From UBA11524 sp045591175 (GTDB taxonomy: Bacteria; Bacillota; Clostridia; Christensenellales; Aristaeellaceae), in the NCBI GenBank assembly GCA_045591175.1, contig JAZNSI010000023.1, forward strand, positions 1-64,000: a DNA stretch of 64,000 bases, read 5' to 3'. The position numbers and the translations under genes are program-made. Below, piece by piece: positions 33,961 to 42,430 of the stretch (its first letter is position 1; each line of letters begins with the position of its first letter). The notes under the pieces are model-generated. The model had not been told where the DNA came from, made no database searches, and worked only from the letters and a program-made list of their open reading frames with translations.

Positions 33961-34524
33961 ATGCTGATCGTCCGCCGCATCAAGCCGGAGACCCTGCATC
34001 AGGTGCAGGAGCTGGCCGATTCCCAGCTTGTCACGGAGGAGGCCATCCTCCGCATTGGCCGCATGGGCATGCAGCTCGACTACGGCGCGCTGCCCAAACC
34101 CGAATGGCGGCAGTTTCCTCCGGTGAGCTACGCCGATCCCGCTTTCCTTGTACATGATGAAAGTAGCGCATTCTATGCCGCTTTCGAGGGCGAAAAGTAC
34201 ATCGGCTGCGCGGCAGTGACCATGAATCCCAACGGCTGGGCGGACGTGCTGGACATCCGGGTGGACGCCTCCTATCGCCGTCAGGGCGCAGGGCGGATGC
34301 TGATGGACAAGTGCGCGTCCTTCGCCCAGAAGCGGGAGCTCTACGGACTGCGCGTTTCCTGCACGGACAGCAATCCCGGCATGTGTCAGTTCCTGGAGCA
34401 CGAAGGCTTCGCCCTCCACGGCTTTGACCAGATGGTGCTCACGCAGGCCCCCAACGAACGCATCAAGCCCAAATCCCGCCGGGCATCCCTCCTCTATTTC
34501 TACCGACTGAATCAGAAAGGCTGA
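33961..34524 (+). CDS. GNAT acetyltransferase
   Basis: A 187-residue acetyltransferase with the core DILDIRVDASYRRQGAGRML-like segment (VLDIRVDASYRRQGAGRMLM, about 97-116) binding acetyl-CoA. The first 60 residues are less typical. Substrate unknown. ATG 33961 follows CAGGAGGGATCCC and it lies between a phosphatase and an rRNA pseudouridine synthase on the same strand. Confidence 0.8.
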   Translation: MLIVRRIKPETLHQVQELADSQLVTEEAILRIGRMGMQLDYGALPKPEWRQFPPVSYADPAFLVHDESSAFYAAFEGEKYIGCAAVTMNPNGWADVLDIRVDASYRRQGAGRMLMDKCASFAQKRELYGLRVSCTDSNPGMCQFLEHEGFALHGFDQMVLTQAPNERIKPKSRRASLLYFYRLNQKG

Positions 34525-34531
34525 ACCATAT

Positions 34532-35251
34532 ATGATGAGACTGCAAAAGTATCTCGCGCTGTCCGGCGTGGCCTCCCGCCGCAATGCGGAAAAGATGATC
34601 GCTGATGGCCGCGTGGCCGTCAACGGCACGGTAATCACCGAGATGGGCGTGCAGGTGGATGAACTCCACGACAAGGTGACCGTGGACGGCAACCTCTGCC
34701 GCCTGGAAGAGGAAAAGCACTACCTGGCCTACAACAAGCCCATCGGCGAGGTGACCACTGTCACCGATCCCGAGGGCCGCGCCACTGTGATGGACAAGTT
34801 CCGCGACTACCCGGTGCGCCTGTATCCCGTGGGCCGTCTAGACTACGACAGCGAGGGCCTCATCCTCCTGACCAACGACGGCGACCTGATGAACAACCTG
34901 CTCCATCCCTCCCGCGAGGTGGACAAGGAGTACCTGGTGAAGGTCTCCAACCGGGTAACGGACGAGGAGATCCGCCGCCTGCGCGCCGGCGTTCAGCTGG
35001 ACGACGGCCGCATGACCTCCCCCGCAGACGTGCATTTGGTGCGCTACGAGGCTTTCTCCTCCGTGCTGCTGGTGAGCATCCATGAAGGCCGCAACCGTCA
35101 GGTACGCCGCATGTTCTCCGCCATCGGCCATGAGGTCGTCACCCTCAAGCGCGTGGGCTTCGCCACCATCAAGCTGCACGACCTGCCCCGAGGCCAGTGG
35201 CGCCGCCTGACAGACGTGGAAGTGAAGAAGTTGAAGGAGATCGGGCGTTAA
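34532..35251 (+). CDS. Pseudouridine synthase of the RsuA/RluB/RluF family
   Basis: A 239-residue rRNA pseudouridine synthase. The N-terminal S4 domain (RLQKYLALSGVASRRNAEKM) binds RNA; the catalytic loop GRLDYDSEGLILLTNDGDL (about 101-119) has the active Asp; EGRNRQVRRMFSAIGHEV completes the core. Length and sequence suit RluB-like enzymes of the 23S rRNA, but the exact site cannot be assigned. ATG 34532 and 34535 are both possible. There is no strong ribosome site; translation may be coupled to the acetyltransferase gene 7 bases upstream. Confidence 0.9.
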   Translation: MMRLQKYLALSGVASRRNAEKMIADGRVAVNGTVITEMGVQVDELHDKVTVDGNLCRLEEEKHYLAYNKPIGEVTTVTDPEGRATVMDKFRDYPVRLYPVGRLDYDSEGLILLTNDGDLMNNLLHPSREVDKEYLVKVSNRVTDEEIRRLRAGVQLDDGRMTSPADVHLVRYEAFSSVLLVSIHEGRNRQVRRMFSAIGHEVVTLKRVGFATIKLHDLPRGQWRRLTDVEVKKLKEIGR

Positions 35252-35266
35252 GCACGATTAGCGATA

Positions 35267-35319
35267 GCGAATGCTTGCATTCGCAGAGCGTAGCCTGACG
35301 CGTTGAAAACGTGTCAGGC
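35267..35319. repeat. Two adjacent hairpins without T-run
   Basis: GCGAATGC-TT-GCATTCGC (35267-35284) and a 12-bp stem GCCTGACGCGTT / AACGTGTCAGGC with GAA loop (35293-35319) lie between two genes of one series. No T-tract follows, so they are not ordinary terminators. They may be a processing or translation element for the next gene, which starts 18 bases on. Confidence 0.4.
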
Positions 35320-35337
35320 CGGTTAAGGAGCTCTAAT

Positions 35338-35904
35338 ATGGCATACGAACTCAGGAGCGCCCGCTGGATCGCCTCGGATGTGCTGCATCAGGTGATCGAG
35401 GAGGGCGACACCGTCATCGACGCGACCCTCGGCAACGGGCATGACACGGTCATGCTGGCAGAGCTGGTCGGCCCTTCCGGCAAGGTATACGGTTTCGACA
35501 TCCAGAAGAGCGCCGTGGGCCGTACCTCCGCGCTGCTGCTGGACAACAGCCTCCTGGAGCGCTGCGAGCTTTACGCGGAGGGGCATCAAAACATCGCCAG
35601 CCGCGTGCACGAGCCCATCAAGGCCGCTGTGTTTAATCTGGGCTGGCTGCCCGGCGGCGACAAGTCCATCACCACCCTTTGGGAGACCACCCAGGTGGCC
35701 ATTTCCGCCGCGCTGTCCCTTTTGGTGAAGGGCGGCGTATGCACCGTCTGCGCCTACCCCGGACACGAAGAGGGCGATCGGGAGCGCTTCGCCCTGATGG
35801 ACTGGCTGTCCACGCTGCGTCCGCAGGAATTCAACGTGCTGCACCATCGTTTCCTCAACGCCGGCCCCGGTGCGCCGGAATGTTTCGTGATCCAGAAGCA
35901 GTGA
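35338..35904 (+). CDS. mnmM: tRNA methyltransferase of the MnmM/YtqB type
   Basis: A 188-residue class I methyltransferase close in plan to B. subtilis YtqB (MnmM), which methylates 5-aminomethyl-2-thiouridine in tRNA wobble positions. Seen: VIDATLGNGHDTVMLAELVG as motif I (about 27-46), YGFDIQ, FNLGWLPGGDKSITT where NPPY-type enzymes have their catalytic loop, and CAYPGHEEGDRE. ATG 35338 follows TTAAGGAGCTC. Assignment rests on recalled family segments. Confidence 0.8.
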   Translation: MAYELRSARWIASDVLHQVIEEGDTVIDATLGNGHDTVMLAELVGPSGKVYGFDIQKSAVGRTSALLLDNSLLERCELYAEGHQNIASRVHEPIKAAVFNLGWLPGGDKSITTLWETTQVAISAALSLLVKGGVCTVCAYPGHEEGDRERFALMDWLSTLRPQEFNVLHHRFLNAGPGAPECFVIQKQ

Positions 35905-35912
35905 GGTAGATT

Positions 35913-36347
35913 ATGATCGTCCGCAAAGCCACAACCGCTGACACCCCTGCCCTTGCCGAGCTTGCCTGCTGCATGTGGGGCGGCACGGCAGACGAGCGTG
36001 AACCCGAATTCGCTGAGCTGACCGCCTCCCCCGAGGCAGCCTGCTTCCTCGCCCTTGACGGCGACAAGGCTGTCGGTTTTGCTCAGTGCCAGCTGCGTCA
36101 CGACTATGTGGAGGGCTGCGAAACCAGCCCCGTGGGCTTCCTGGAAGGCGTTTATGTGGATGACGCCTACCGCCGCAGCGGCGTGGCCCGTGCCCTTCTG
36201 TCCGCCTGTGAGGAATGGGCCCGCAGCTTCGGCTGCAGCGAGTTTGCCAGCGACTGCGAGATCGACAATCACGACAGCCTCGCCTGGCACCTGAAGAATG
36301 GCTTTGCCGAGATGGGCCGCACCATCTGGTTCGCCAAGAAGCTGTAA
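35913..36347 (+). CDS. GNAT acetyltransferase (AAC(6')-like)
   Basis: A 144-residue acetyltransferase. GVYVDDAYRRSGVARALLSA (about 82-101) is the acetyl-CoA loop, and the end EIDNHDSLAWHLKNGFAE resembles the aminoglycoside 6'-N-acetyltransferase branch, where ASD-type residues precede NxxSxxxH. Resistance activity is not implied. ATG 35913 follows GTGAGGTAGATT; the gene sits 8 bases behind mnmM. Confidence 0.82.
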   Translation: MIVRKATTADTPALAELACCMWGGTADEREPEFAELTASPEAACFLALDGDKAVGFAQCQLRHDYVEGCETSPVGFLEGVYVDDAYRRSGVARALLSACEEWARSFGCSEFASDCEIDNHDSLAWHLKNGFAEMGRTIWFAKKL

Positions 36348-36359
36348 GGAGTGATCACC

Positions 36360-36815
36360 ATGGGCAAAACGCACCCCATTGAGCTGACCAACATGTGCAT
36401 GCTCACCCGCGCCGACGGCAAAGTGCTGGTGCAGAACCGCCGTGATCCCAACTGGGGCGGGCTGACCTTCCCCGGCGGGCATGTGGAGCCGGGCGAATCC
36501 CTGGTGGACAGCGTCATCCGCGAAATGCAGGAGGAAACCGGGCTGACCATCCGTCACCCGAAGCTCATCGGCTCCAAGAGCTGGATGCAGAAGGACGGCA
36601 GCCGCTACCTGGTGCTGCTCTACACCGCCACAGAGTACAACGGCGAGCTGCATGGCTCCGAAGAGGGCGATATCACCTGGATGACCGTGGACGAGATGCG
36701 CGCCGGTAACCTGGTGGACGGCATGGAGCTGTACTTCGACGTCTACCTGGGCCAGGAGCACACGGAGATCTGGTATGAACCGGACGGCGACGGCTGGATC
36801 GAAATGCTGAAGTAA
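36360..36815 (+). CDS. Nudix hydrolase (8-oxo-dGTP diphosphatase-like)
   Basis: A 151-residue Nudix enzyme. The Nudix box begins GGHVEPGESLVDSVIREM and ends QEETGL (about 38-61), with the metal-binding REMQEE. PNWGGLTFPGGH before it resembles MutT-type 8-oxo-dGTP hydrolases. ATG 36360 follows TAAGGAGTGATCACC, 12 bases behind the acetyltransferase. It closes the transcript begun near proA, ending in a terminator. Confidence 0.87.
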   Translation: MGKTHPIELTNMCMLTRADGKVLVQNRRDPNWGGLTFPGGHVEPGESLVDSVIREMQEETGLTIRHPKLIGSKSWMQKDGSRYLVLLYTATEYNGELHGSEEGDITWMTVDEMRAGNLVDGMELYFDVYLGQEHTEIWYEPDGDGWIEMLK

Positions 36816-36816
36816 G

Positions 36817-36856
36817 AAAAGACCGCTCTGCGTTCAAAATTGCAGGGCGGTCTTTT
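36817..36856. terminator. Bidirectional terminator
   Basis: AAGACCGCTCTGC with GCAGGGCGGTCTT (one G-T pair), flanked by A and T tracts, between convergent genes. Confidence 0.85.
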
Positions 36857-36865
36857 CTGTTTCAT

Positions 36866-37351
36866 TTATTCATTTGACTTTCCGATGTAATAAAATGCAT
36901 CTTCATGACCGCGGAACGTGCCTGTACCCAAAAATGTCATACCAATCTTCTCCAGCACTCGTCGTGAAGCGGTATTTTCCAGCTTTGCCATACCATAGAT
37001 TCCTTTTATTTCTGTGGTCTCAAAGGCTCCACAGAGAATCGCACGACCGAGCTCTGTGGCATAACCCTTTTCCCAGTAAGCGACACCAAGTTTGAATTCG
37101 ATCTCCGGTTCGCCATCCAAGTACGGGTTTAGCCCACACAAACCAATCAGTTGGTTCGTGCTTTTCTCGACGGCCGCACCGTGGAAACAATCCAGCGTTC
37201 GAAAAGCCTTGTTTATCATAAACCGGATGTATTCCTCTGTTCGCGCTCTATTCCAGGGTTGTTCCTTGTCCTTTGTGTAGGTATGCACACGGCTGTCGGA
37301 CATGATCATATGCAACGCATCGACATCATCTTCCATCCAGGAACGAACCAT
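36866..37351 (-). CDS. GNAT acetyltransferase, possible ATT start upstream
   Basis: A RimJ/RimL-like acetyltransferase with EFKLGVAYWEKGYATELG as acetyl-CoA loop and ASRRVLEKIGM near the end. From ATG 37351 it has 161 residues but lacks the N-terminal strand of the family. Nine codons upstream, in frame, encode LYFETERL, exactly the ETERL strand of GNAT proteins. They begin at ATT 37378, 7 bases after GGAGGG. True initiation may thus be at ATT. AT-richer than its neighbours. Confidence 0.78.
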   Translation of the reverse strand: MVRSWMEDDVDALHMIMSDSRVHTYTKDKEQPWNRARTEEYIRFMINKAFRTLDCFHGAAVEKSTNQLIGLCGLNPYLDGEPEIEFKLGVAYWEKGYATELGRAILCGAFETTEIKGIYGMAKLENTASRRVLEKIGMTFLGTGTFRGHEDAFYYIGKSNE

Positions 37352-37390
37352 CAGCCGTTCAGTCTCAAAATATAGAATATCCTTCCCTCC

Positions 37391-38440
37391 TTATTGCGGC
37401 TGACCCATGAAACGCTGGATCACCGAGCCTGGGTTTTCCTTCAATACGGCGGCGCAGATCTCATCCTTGCGCGCCCACATATCCGGCGAATCGCAGACAA
37501 TGTCGTGGATCTCATACGGACCATAGCGGAAATGCCCCACGGACAACGCCCGGAATTCGCCGTCAACCATCACATAATACTGCGGATCGTGATCATACGG
37601 CAGCGCGTCATAGAGGGGCTTGAATGTCGCCTTCAGCTCGTGCTCCAGCGCCCGTACAAGGAAGTCATTGCGATGGAACGCCCGCACCGGCGGAAGCGTC
37701 TGCTCCGGAAGCGCATCCAGCATGCCCGCATCACGGGCCACCAGGAAGCCGCCATCCAACGCAGTCAGGACGCCGCGCTCCACCAGGCGCTCGCAGGCTT
37801 GCCTGATCTCCTTCTCCGGCAGCTTGTAGAAGGCCTTCGCCATCTTCGTATCAAACCACGCCATGCGATAAGCAAAGCGCTGGAGAACCACGTCCAGAGC
37901 TTCGGCGCGGGTGTAACGGTTCAGGTCATGCTCCGGGAACATCTCCTCAAAGCGGTACCAGGCCCGATCCCACTCGCCGTCGTACTGATCCTCATATAGC
38001 AGGAAGGCCTCCTGCAGCCGGTGCAGCGCGGGCGTGATCTCCTTGACCAGATAGCCGGTTTCCTCCTTGATCTGCTGGATGTTCAGCGGCCCCATGCGCT
38101 CGATGAGCGTCATGATGGTCAGCTGCACGTCGCTCATGAAGCCCACGATGGGCTTGCGGTACAGCGCCGCAAACAGCGGCAGATCCTCTGCCATGATCCA
38201 GCCGAGATTGCCGCCGGCGAAGCGCCCCTTCACCAGGTCGCGTCGCGCCTGCCGCTGCCGGTTATGTTCCACATCATTGAAATCCGCCCGGAAGGTACAC
38301 TCCGGCGGCTGACCGAAGCCATGCCAGTACAGGTTCATCCCCGGCTGCAGATCCCGGTACAGCGCATCGTATTCCGCCTGTGACACTGGTGATACCAGAC
38401 ACTGACGCTGCATGCGCAGAGCAAGTAGCTTTTTGTTCAT
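37391..38440 (-). CDS. YcaQ/AlkZ-like winged-helix DNA-binding protein
   Basis: A 349-residue protein resembling the HTH_42 (YcaQ/AlkZ) family of winged-helix DNA glycosylases, which unhook cross-linked bases. Features: LALRMQRQCLVSP at the start with the QxQ-like RMQRQ, several winged-helix segments (GPLNIQQIKEETGYLVKEIT), and FHRNDFLVRALE late in the chain. Similarity is moderate, so a regulatory role cannot be excluded. It lies 15 bases behind the GH4 gene. Confidence 0.55.
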   Translation of the reverse strand: MNKKLLALRMQRQCLVSPVSQAEYDALYRDLQPGMNLYWHGFGQPPECTFRADFNDVEHNRQRQARRDLVKGRFAGGNLGWIMAEDLPLFAALYRKPIVGFMSDVQLTIMTLIERMGPLNIQQIKEETGYLVKEITPALHRLQEAFLLYEDQYDGEWDRAWYRFEEMFPEHDLNRYTRAEALDVVLQRFAYRMAWFDTKMAKAFYKLPEKEIRQACERLVERGVLTALDGGFLVARDAGMLDALPEQTLPPVRAFHRNDFLVRALEHELKATFKPLYDALPYDHDPQYYVMVDGEFRALSVGHFRYGPYEIHDIVCDSPDMWARKDEICAAVLKENPGSVIQRFMGQPQ

Positions 38441-38455
38441 CGGGTTGTCCCCTTT

Positions 38456-40000
38456 TCAGCGGCCCGTGGTGTAGATCTTCTTCTCTGCGGGACGTTCCTT
38501 AGCTTTGTCGGCCTCGGCGGCGTTCTTGCGGGCGGCCTCCTTGTCGGCAGCCATCTCCTCCACCGTTTTGGTGTGCAGACGTGCCGCGCCTTCGGTCACG
38601 ATCGGCGGGATCAACGTGCCGTCTGCCTCTGCCTTGGCCCAGCGCTCCTTGGCACGCTCTATCTCCTCCGCGTACTGGGGCAGCCATTCCGCCTGCGCGA
38701 TGAGCATCTCGTCCACCATCTGCCAGATCTCCTCGGTGTTGCACACCGCACCCACCAGCGGATCCATCATCATCGCCTGACGAAGCAGGTTGATGTCCGC
38801 ATGAGCGGCAGCCTCCACCGCAAGGCGCTGTACGGTGATGTTGGACTGGCAGCAGGCCGCGCAGCCCAGCGGCAGATCGCCCAGCACGGGCGTGTTGATG
38901 CCAAAGGTGTCCACAAAGCCGGGCACCTCGACGATGCAGTCGTCGGGCAGATTGGTGATCACGCCGTTGTTCACCACATTGAAGTGGCCGCGATAAACCC
39001 GCCCGGTCTCAATGGACTCAATGATCCAGCTGCCATGCTCCTGGGAGCGGTTCTCGGCAGCATAGACCTTCGGAGGCTCCTTGAGCCAGTTGGGGAAATC
39101 GGTCTCGAACCAATTGCGTCCTTCCGTGCAGACGCGCAGATAGCCGCCGGTCTCGCCGTTGATCCAGCAGCCCAGGTCGATCCAGCGCATGATCTCATCC
39201 GGGCGCTTGCGGTACCAGGCCACATACTCGGACAGATGACCATTGGATTCGGTGGAGAAATAGCCGAAGCGCTTCATCATGTCGATGCGGACCTTCTCCG
39301 TCTTTGAAAACTCCGGATGATTCTCCAGTGCCGCCAGCAGCTTGCCGTTCAGCTCCTCGCCGTTGTGCTTGATGGACAGGTACCACGTCATGTGGTTGAT
39401 GCCCGCACAGACGATGTCGATCTCTTCCTGCCTATAGCCCAGCGCAGAGGCAATCAGCGCATGACCGCCCTGCACGCCGTGACACAGACCGACCGTCGGT
39501 ACTTTCCCGTACTTGTTGCAGTACCAGGTGACCATGGCGTTGGGGTTGGTATAGTTCAGCAACATGCAGCCTGGCGCAGCCACCTCGCGGATGTCGCGGC
39601 ACATGCCCTCCAGCATGGCAATATCGCGCTGGGCATACATGATGCCGCCTGCGCACAGGGTATCGCCCACGCACTGATCCACGCCATATTTGAGGGGGAT
39701 GTTCACATCCAGCTCGAAGGCGTCCAGCAAACCGATGCGAGCGCAGTCGATGACGTACTTGGCGTCCTTGAGGGCCTCGCGGCGGTCAAGGGTCTCATGG
39801 ATCTTGATGTCCAGACCATTGGCTTCGATATCCCGCTGGCAGAGCTGATACACCATGTCCAGATTGCGGGGATTGATGTCCATGAAGGCAACTTCGATGT
39901 TGCGGAACTCCGGCACAGCCAGCAGATCCGCCAACAGACCGCGGGTAAAGCCGATGGAACCGGCGCCGATAAAAGCGATTTTGAATTTCTTCTGCGTCAT
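38456..40000 (-). CDS. GH4 family glycosidase (alpha-galactosidase-like)
   Basis: A 514-residue GH4 enzyme using NAD+ and a divalent metal in a redox-assisted hydrolysis. The Rossmann start is FIGAGSIGF (10-18), followed by MDINPRNLD. The metal site is Cys173-His174 (GLCHGVQGG) with His203 (GINHMTWY), and NYTNPNAM at 149-156 binds substrate. The Cys-His pair and absence of phospho-sugar motifs favour alpha-galactosidase or alpha-glucuronidase over 6-phospho-glycosidases. The C-terminal 40 residues are an Ala/Lys/Glu-rich tail. ATG 40000 follows GGGGGATTTG. No sugar transporter is adjacent. Confidence 0.9.
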   Translation of the reverse strand: MTQKKFKIAFIGAGSIGFTRGLLADLLAVPEFRNIEVAFMDINPRNLDMVYQLCQRDIEANGLDIKIHETLDRREALKDAKYVIDCARIGLLDAFELDVNIPLKYGVDQCVGDTLCAGGIMYAQRDIAMLEGMCRDIREVAAPGCMLLNYTNPNAMVTWYCNKYGKVPTVGLCHGVQGGHALIASALGYRQEEIDIVCAGINHMTWYLSIKHNGEELNGKLLAALENHPEFSKTEKVRIDMMKRFGYFSTESNGHLSEYVAWYRKRPDEIMRWIDLGCWINGETGGYLRVCTEGRNWFETDFPNWLKEPPKVYAAENRSQEHGSWIIESIETGRVYRGHFNVVNNGVITNLPDDCIVEVPGFVDTFGINTPVLGDLPLGCAACCQSNITVQRLAVEAAAHADINLLRQAMMMDPLVGAVCNTEEIWQMVDEMLIAQAEWLPQYAEEIERAKERWAKAEADGTLIPPIVTEGAARLHTKTVEEMAADKEAARKNAAEADKAKERPAEKKIYTTGR

Positions 40001-40030
40001 ATGCAAATCCCCCATTCTGTTATCGCTGTA

Positions 40031-40888
40031 TCACAGCCTCAGTCTTGCACAAATGCTCCCGCAGGCCGCGCAGCCGCCCTCGCCCGTCTCACGCAGGCTG
40101 GCAGGCAGCGCATCGCCCACTTCCTTCATCGCCTGGATGACCTCATCCGGATCGATGGGGCAGCAGATGCCGGAAAGCACCATGTCCGCCGCCGTAAACG
40201 CCACGCCGGAGGAGCCTACATTACGATACACGCAGGGCACCTCCACCAGGCCGCCCACGGGATCGCAGACAAGGCCCAACAGATTCATGATCGCAAAGGC
40301 CGCCGCATCGGCGCACTGCTGGGCATTGCCACCCTGCAGATGGGTCAGTGCAGCCGCAGCCATCGCCGCAGCGCTGCCGCACTCCGCCTGACAGCCGCCC
40401 TCCGCGCCGGAAATGCTGGCCTGTGTCGCGATGGATTGTCCCACCGCTGCCGCCACAAAGAGCGCCTCCACGGCCTGCTCCTCCGTAACGCTCCGTTCCT
40501 CCATCATCGCAACGATGGCGCCGGGCAGGATGCCGCAAGCGCCCGCCGTGGGCGCCGCAACGATCTTGCCCATGCAGGCATTGCACTCCGCAGTCGCCAG
40601 CGCATAGGCCTCCGCCTTCCCCAGCAGATTCCCGCACAGTGACTTCCCCTGCTGATAGTATCGCATCAGCAGCGCTGCCTGACCGCCCGTCAGCCCGGAT
40701 ACGGAGCGCAGCTTCTCGTCCAGGCCGTTGCGGACTGCCTCCTGCATACACTGCAGATGGTGGCGCATCATCGTGCGGACGTTCTTGTCGCTCACGCCGC
40801 TTTCCGCCGCCTGGACGGACACTGCCGCTTCCGCGATGGAACCGTACTGGCGCGCCATCCGCACCCATTCGCGAAGGTTAAAATCCAT
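40031..40888 (-). CDS. sdaAA: L-serine dehydratase alpha subunit
   Basis: The iron-sulfur L-serine dehydratase splits serine to pyruvate and ammonia. This 285-residue alpha subunit has NACMGKIVAAPTAGACGILPG and GAEGGCQAECGSAAAMAAAA and LVCDPVGGLVEVPC, which supply the cluster cysteines, and GEGGCAACGSICARL at the end. ATG 40888 follows AAAGGCAGAT; the frame upstream belongs to comF on another frame. Its start overlaps the comF end by 11 bases. Confidence 0.95.
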   Translation of the reverse strand: MDFNLREWVRMARQYGSIAEAAVSVQAAESGVSDKNVRTMMRHHLQCMQEAVRNGLDEKLRSVSGLTGGQAALLMRYYQQGKSLCGNLLGKAEAYALATAECNACMGKIVAAPTAGACGILPGAIVAMMEERSVTEEQAVEALFVAAAVGQSIATQASISGAEGGCQAECGSAAAMAAAALTHLQGGNAQQCADAAAFAIMNLLGLVCDPVGGLVEVPCVYRNVGSSGVAFTAADMVLSGICCPIDPDEVIQAMKEVGDALPASLRETGEGGCAACGSICARLRL

Positions 40889-41561
40889 ATAAATCTGCCT
40901 TTCTGAATTCAAATCGTTTCTGCGGCCCTCTGGCCCTGGCGGCGGTGAGCACATAAACACGCTGCGCACCTGCTGCCAGCAGCGCCTCCGCACAGGTGGA
41001 GGACGTAGCGCCTGTGGTGAAAACATCGTCCACCAGCAGCACCGGGCAGTCAAGTTTTTCACTGCACAGGAAGGTGCCGTTCAGGTTCCGCAGCCGCTTT
41101 TCCCGGCTGAGTCCTCGCTGCGTATGGATGCGCCCTCTCCGGGTCAGCAGCTGCCTGACCGGCAATCCGCACCGGCGGCTCAACGCCTCGCACAGTTCAC
41201 GGCCATGGTCGATGCCGCGGCTCCTCCTGCGGACCTCCGGCATTGTCACCCAAGTGATGACCGTATTCTGCGGAAGCTGCAACCTTTCCAGCCCGTCCAC
41301 CATGATATCTGCCAGCGCTTCCGCCGCGGATGCACAGCAGTCCTCTTTGAGCAGCAGCACCAGCTGCTTGGCCACGCCGTCGTACTGACAAACGCTGCAT
41401 ACATCTCCCTGGATGCTCTCCTCCGGCGGAAGCATCAGCGCCTCCAGGCTGCTTTTGCAATCCGGGCAGAGCAGCTCGCCGTGCGTCCATTCCACGCAGC
41501 ACAGGCACTTCACGCCCTTTGGCGCGATCAGCTCATCCAACAGCCGCAGCCATTTCAGCAT
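40878..41561 (-). CDS. comF: ComF family phosphoribosyltransferase-like protein
   Basis: A 227-residue ComF-type protein. Four N-terminal cysteine pairs (CLCC, CPDC, CSVC) form a zinc-ribbon, and the C-terminal half is a phosphoribosyltransferase fold with RGIDHGRELCEAL, RTRRGRIHTQRGLSREKR-like (LTRRGRIHTQRGLSREKRLR) and PRPP loop VLLVDDVFTTGAT. In competent bacteria ComF helps DNA uptake; in many Clostridia it occurs without other competence genes. It lies between the two serine dehydratase genes, overlapping sdaAB by 7 and sdaAA by 11 bases. Confidence 0.88.
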   Translation of the reverse strand: MLKWLRLLDELIAPKGVKCLCCVEWTHGELLCPDCKSSLEALMLPPEESIQGDVCSVCQYDGVAKQLVLLLKEDCCASAAEALADIMVDGLERLQLPQNTVITWVTMPEVRRRSRGIDHGRELCEALSRRCGLPVRQLLTRRGRIHTQRGLSREKRLRNLNGTFLCSEKLDCPVLLVDDVFTTGATSSTCAEALLAAGAQRVYVLTAARARGPQKRFEFRKADLYGF

Positions 41562-42226
41562 ACATCGCTCCTGCGAACCAGGAAGGTGCTGCCCTGCACG
41601 CCGGGCAAATGGTCGATCACATCCAGCGTTTCCTGATCCGGCACGCCGTCCAGCTCCATGACGATCATCGCATCGCCGCCCTGCTGACGGCGATAGCCCT
41701 GCATGTTGGCAATGTTGACATTCTTCCGCGCCAGCGTACCTGTGATCGCCGCAATCGCGCCGGTCACGTCCGCATGGCGGATGATCAGCGTATTCTCCTT
41801 GCCGGTGAAGTTCACGCCCAGGCCATCGATCTTGTGCACCTCAATGTTTCCACCGCCCACGGAGGCAGCCTCCACCACCAGCATCCGCCCGGATACGCCC
41901 GTCACCGTCAGCCGGACGGTATTTGGGTGTGCGCCGCGGATGTTGATCTGCTGGAAATGCACGCTGATGCCCGCATCCCGGGCAATGGTCAGCGAATCGC
42001 GCAGCCGCTCGTCATCCACGTTCATGCCCATCAGGCCGCCCACGATAGCACGATCCGTACCGTGCCCGCGGTAGGTCTTTGCAAAGGAGCCATGCAAGCC
42101 GATCTCTGCCCTGGTGAGCGCTTCGCCCAGCAGCAGCCGAGCCGTGAGGCCGATTCGCGCCGCGCCCGCCGTATGGGACGAGCTGGGGCCGATCATTACC
42201 GGTCCGATCAGGTCAAACAAATCCAT
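41555..42226 (-). CDS. sdaAB: L-serine dehydratase beta subunit
   Basis: A 223-residue beta subunit. DLIGPVMIGPSSSHTAGAAR at the start is the family signature; the C-terminal 75 residues form an ACT domain (NTLIIRHADVTGAIAAITG) that senses serine. ATG 42226 is preceded by AAAGGCGGCGATAC. A promoter (TTGACC-17-TACAAT) lies at 42263-42291. The order sdaAB-comF-sdaAA is unusual, because the two subunit genes are normally adjacent. Confidence 0.95.
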   Translation of the reverse strand: MDLFDLIGPVMIGPSSSHTAGAARIGLTARLLLGEALTRAEIGLHGSFAKTYRGHGTDRAIVGGLMGMNVDDERLRDSLTIARDAGISVHFQQINIRGAHPNTVRLTVTGVSGRMLVVEAASVGGGNIEVHKIDGLGVNFTGKENTLIIRHADVTGAIAAITGTLARKNVNIANMQGYRRQQGGDAMIVMELDGVPDQETLDVIDHLPGVQGSTFLVRRSDVC

Positions 42227-42262
42227 TGTATCGCCGCCTTTCGCCGCGTTATCTTCCTACCT

Positions 42263-42291
42263 ATTGTACAGGATTTCGCCCCGCAGGTCAA
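42263..42291 (-). promoter_or_regulatory. Promoter of sdaAB-comF-sdaAA
   Basis: Minus strand TTGACC (42286-42291), 17 bp, TACAAT (42263-42268). Confidence 0.65.
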
Positions 42292-42358
42292 CGATTCCTT
42301 TCGCCATAATGATGATAATTCCATGCAAAATAATTTGCAAAAAAACCGATTTTCCCCC

Positions 42359-42387
42359 TTGACATTTACCAGCAACGTTGCTATAAT
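42359..42387 (+). promoter_or_regulatory. tRNA-Ser promoter
   Basis: Perfect consensus: TTGACA (42359-42364), 17 bp, TATAAT (42382-42387). Confidence 0.85.
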
Positions 42388-42430
42388 AATCATCGTTGCG
42401 GTTGACCCACCGCAGCAAACAACCGAAGAT

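Noticed and set aside
35267..35319. Rho-independent terminator behind the pseudouridine synthase gene
   Set aside because: Stable stems are present, but no T-run follows either of them.
40878..41561. comF as proof of natural competence
   Set aside because: No comEA, comEC, comFA or pilin genes are nearby, and lone comF genes are frequent in non-competent Firmicutes.
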